The notes below the pieces were generated by a model that did no database searches, was not told the DNA's origin, and worked only from the letters and a program-made list of their open reading frames with translations. The position numbers and the translations under genes are program-made. Positions 6,731 through 7,981 of a stretch of 7,981 nt of DNA are shown here, in pieces. Source of the DNA: an uncultured Eubacteriales bacterium. Its GTDB lineage: Bacteria > Bacillota > Clostridia > Oscillospirales > UMGS1783. Position 1 is the stretch's first letter. Each line of letters opens with the position of its first letter. The stretch is from the NCBI GenBank assembly GCA_900555065.1, contig USJY01000051.1, forward strand, positions 1 to 7,981, given 5' to 3'.

Positions 6731-6757
6731 AAAAAAGCTGCGCCAAAACGGCGCAGC
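6731..6757 (-). terminator. Intrinsic terminator after the six-helix membrane protein gene
   Basis: On the minus strand GCTGCGCC pairs perfectly with GGCGCAGC (8 base pairs) across a GTTTT loop, directly followed by six T residues. It begins 26 bases after the stop at 6784-6786 and comes before the ruvC promoter, so it separates the two transcription units. The plus strand has no T run after the stem, so it works on the minus strand only. Confidence 0.9.
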
Positions 6758-6783
6758 GCATGGAATAATCGGGGCGGACGCGC

Positions 6784-7554
6784 CTAGTTCTTTTTGGCGG
6801 GTCCGGTCCCGTTCTTCTGCTTTTGGGATTTTTTCTTTGTCCACGCAAAGCCGCCTGCAACCAGTTTGGAGGGCTTGTCTTTGCCCTGCGCGTTCTCCTG
6901 CTTTTTCGACTTTTCTTTGTCGCGTTTCTGCGCGGCTGCGTCTTCCGCCGTGACAGGTTTCCCGCTCGGGTAGACGGCCAGAATGACCGGCGCGATGGCG
7001 AATGCGATCAGGCCGCCGACAATGGTGGCGAGCAGCTGGCCGCTGACAAACTGTTCGCGGATCAGCGCCGCGCCCTGTTCCATGCCGGCCTCGTCCACGA
7101 CGTTCTGCGTCATCATAATCACCTCAATCTGGGAGATGGCGAGTTTGCCCAGCAGCCAAAGCGAGCCGTAGCGCGCGAGAGAACCGAGCGCAAGGCCGAT
7201 TCCACGGCAAAGATAGTTGTTGCGCTGCAGGCTGACGACGTTGAACAGAACCAGCATACAGTTGGAAAAAATAAGCACTGCAATAAAGATCGGCGACATC
7301 ATGCCGACCCAGTAATAGCCCACGACCGGCATGACGAACGCAATACAGGCCGCGCCGTAAATATGGCCCGTAAGATCGCTCGCCAAAAACAGAATCATGC
7401 TCTGCACTACGGAAAAGACGAACACGCGCAGGTTTGTCCCGCCCATCTGCGCCTCGGGCAGCAGGCCTGTCAGAAAAATAAGCAGCAGGGATGCGACCAG
7501 CAAAGCGAATATTTTAATGAAATTTATCAGGGTACCCTTCATCGCGGTTTTCAT
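6784..7554 (-). CDS. Unassigned polytopic membrane protein with lysine-rich C-terminal tail
   Basis: I do not recognise this protein with confidence. The 256 residues contain about six hydrophobic segments, near 10-31, 42-59, 63-80, 86-108, 116-139 and 172-195. Between the fifth and sixth lies a polar loop (about 140-170: MMTQNVVDEAGMEQGAALI). The last 60 residues (197-256) are highly charged, with many Lys, Gln and Asn and few hydrophobic residues, apart from a short LVAGGFAW patch at 231-238; this tail is probably cytoplasmic. Six helices, the size without the tail (about 195 residues) and an A-x3-A pattern in helix 1 (A17, A21) would suit an ECF transporter S component, but this is weak evidence. 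The ATG at 7552-7554 follows GGAGG with a 7-base spacer, and the gene begins 34 bases after the deoxynucleotidase stop. An intrinsic terminator follows. Confidence 0.75.
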   Translation of the reverse strand: MKTAMKGTLINFIKIFALLVASLLLIFLTGLLPEAQMGGTNLRVFVFSVVQSMILFLASDLTGHIYGAACIAFVMPVVGYYWVGMMSPIFIAVLIFSNCMLVLFNVVSLQRNNYLCRGIGLALGSLARYGSLWLLGKLAISQIEVIMMTQNVVDEAGMEQGAALIREQFVSGQLLATIVGGLIAFAIAPVILAVYPSGKPVTAEDAAAQKRDKEKSKKQENAQGKDKPSKLVAGGFAWTKKKSQKQKNGTGPAKKN

Positions 7555-7588
7555 GGCTTGTCCTCCAGATTCGGATTCTTATGCAATC

Positions 7589-7981
7589 TTATTCCATTGC
7601 GCGCAGTTCGTCAAGAGATTTTTCATAGGCCGGCAAAAATTTCTCGCAGAAAAATTCCGCTTCCGGACAGGCGAGGCTGTGCAGCTTGGCCAACGTCGCC
7701 GCGCCCGCCTGCGCAAATTCCGCGTTGCCGGATTTGGCCTCCTCGACGCATTTGATATACGCGTCCAAAACGTCCGCAGCCTTGACCAGCCGCTTTTCCT
7801 GCGGATCCGTACAGTACAGCAGGCCGCGGTAGACCCCCGCCATCTCCTCCGGAAGCATGGACAGAAGCGTTTCCTTCGCCTCCGTTTCCACCTCGGCGAA
7901 CGCGTCCCGCAGCGACTGCGAAAAGTATTTGACCGGCGTGGGCATATCCCCCGTGATGGTTTCCTCCGCGTCGTGGTACAG
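7589..7981 (-). CDS. YfbR-like HD-domain 5'-deoxynucleotidase, C-terminal part (start lies outside the window)
   Basis: Enzymes of this family remove the 5' phosphate from deoxynucleoside monophosphates using a divalent metal held by an HD motif, and so take part in nucleotide salvage and pool control. The visible 130 residues begin inside the protein with LYHDAEETITGDMPTPVKYF; the HD pair and the E-x3-TGD-x-PTP-x-KY block are typical of YfbR-type proteins. Further on, LVKAADVLDAYIKCVEE holds the aspartate equivalent to the third metal ligand and resembles E. coli YfbR. The tail AEFFCEKFLPAYEKSLDEL is also family-like. An in-frame ATG at 7943-7945 is internal, not the start, because the HD motif lies upstream of it. 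The full family length is about 190-200 residues, so roughly the N-terminal third is missing. Confidence 0.9.
   Translation of the reverse strand: MYHDAEETITGDMPTPVKYFSQSLRDAFAEVETEAKETLLSMLPEEMAGVYRGLLYCTDPQEKRLVKAADVLDAYIKCVEEAKSGNAEFAQAGAATLAKLHSLACPEAEFFCEKFLPAYEKSLDELRAME

Noticed and set aside
5468..6787. A 439-codon open frame on the plus strand opposite ruvA and ruvC
   Set aside because: It is a mirror of the GC-rich third positions of the minus-strand genes. It has His-, Arg- and Gly-rich low-information sequence, no family motif, and lies across well-supported ruvA and ruvC.
7943..7945. ATG as the true start of the right-edge gene
   Set aside because: The frame stays open to the window edge, and the metal-binding HD motif lies upstream of this ATG.
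1..7981. CRISPR arrays, insertion sequences, tRNA or rRNA genes, toxin-antitoxin or phage-defence genes
   Set aside because: I looked for evenly spaced repeats, transposase motifs, tRNA cloverleaf pieces and defence-type domains and saw none; the window is almost filled with housekeeping genes.

Overview
The window looks like chromosomal DNA from a GC-rich member of the Firmicutes, probably class Clostridia (an Oscillospiraceae/Ruminococcaceae-type genome is my best guess). The reasons are strong AGGAGG-type ribosome binding sites, Gram-positive-style gene content (ruvC-ruvA-ruvB together and an ecfA1-ecfA2-ecfT-truA run), high GC at third codon positions, and an intrinsic terminator with a short U tract. 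Every supportable gene lies on the minus strand, so the order below follows transcription, from high to low coordinates.

Right end (7981 to 6730): the C-terminal part of a YfbR-type HD-domain 5'-deoxynucleotidase runs in from outside the window. It is followed by an unrecognised protein with about six membrane segments and a long lysine-rich tail. This unit closes with a clear intrinsic terminator at 6731-6757.

Middle (6684 to 3608): a sigma-A-type promoter with an extended -10 element (6655-6683) starts the Holliday-junction operon ruvC-ruvA-ruvB. A class I SAM-dependent methyltransferase follows, with its ribosome binding site inside the end of ruvB. RuvA and RuvB bind and migrate four-way junctions, and RuvC cuts them.

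Left part (3607 to 1): after a 148-base gap comes the energising module of an energy-coupling-factor (ECF) vitamin/metal transporter: the ATPases EcfA1 and EcfA2 and the transmembrane coupler EcfT. These overlap by 8 bases at both junctions. truA (tRNA pseudouridine synthase) overlaps ecfT by 4 bases. Then comes the start of a single-pass membrane protein that is cut by the window edge. In many Firmicutes the ECF-truA run lies between rplQ and rplM; here it follows ruvCAB and the methyltransferase, and rplM is not the gene after truA.

Most of this is housekeeping sequence, and I do not see a convincing new biological system. The points most worth a second look are the unassigned six-helix membrane protein as a possible ECF substrate-binding (S) component, the 148-base gap before ecfA1 with a coding-like short frame and a hairpin, and the repeat architecture over the ruvC promoter.
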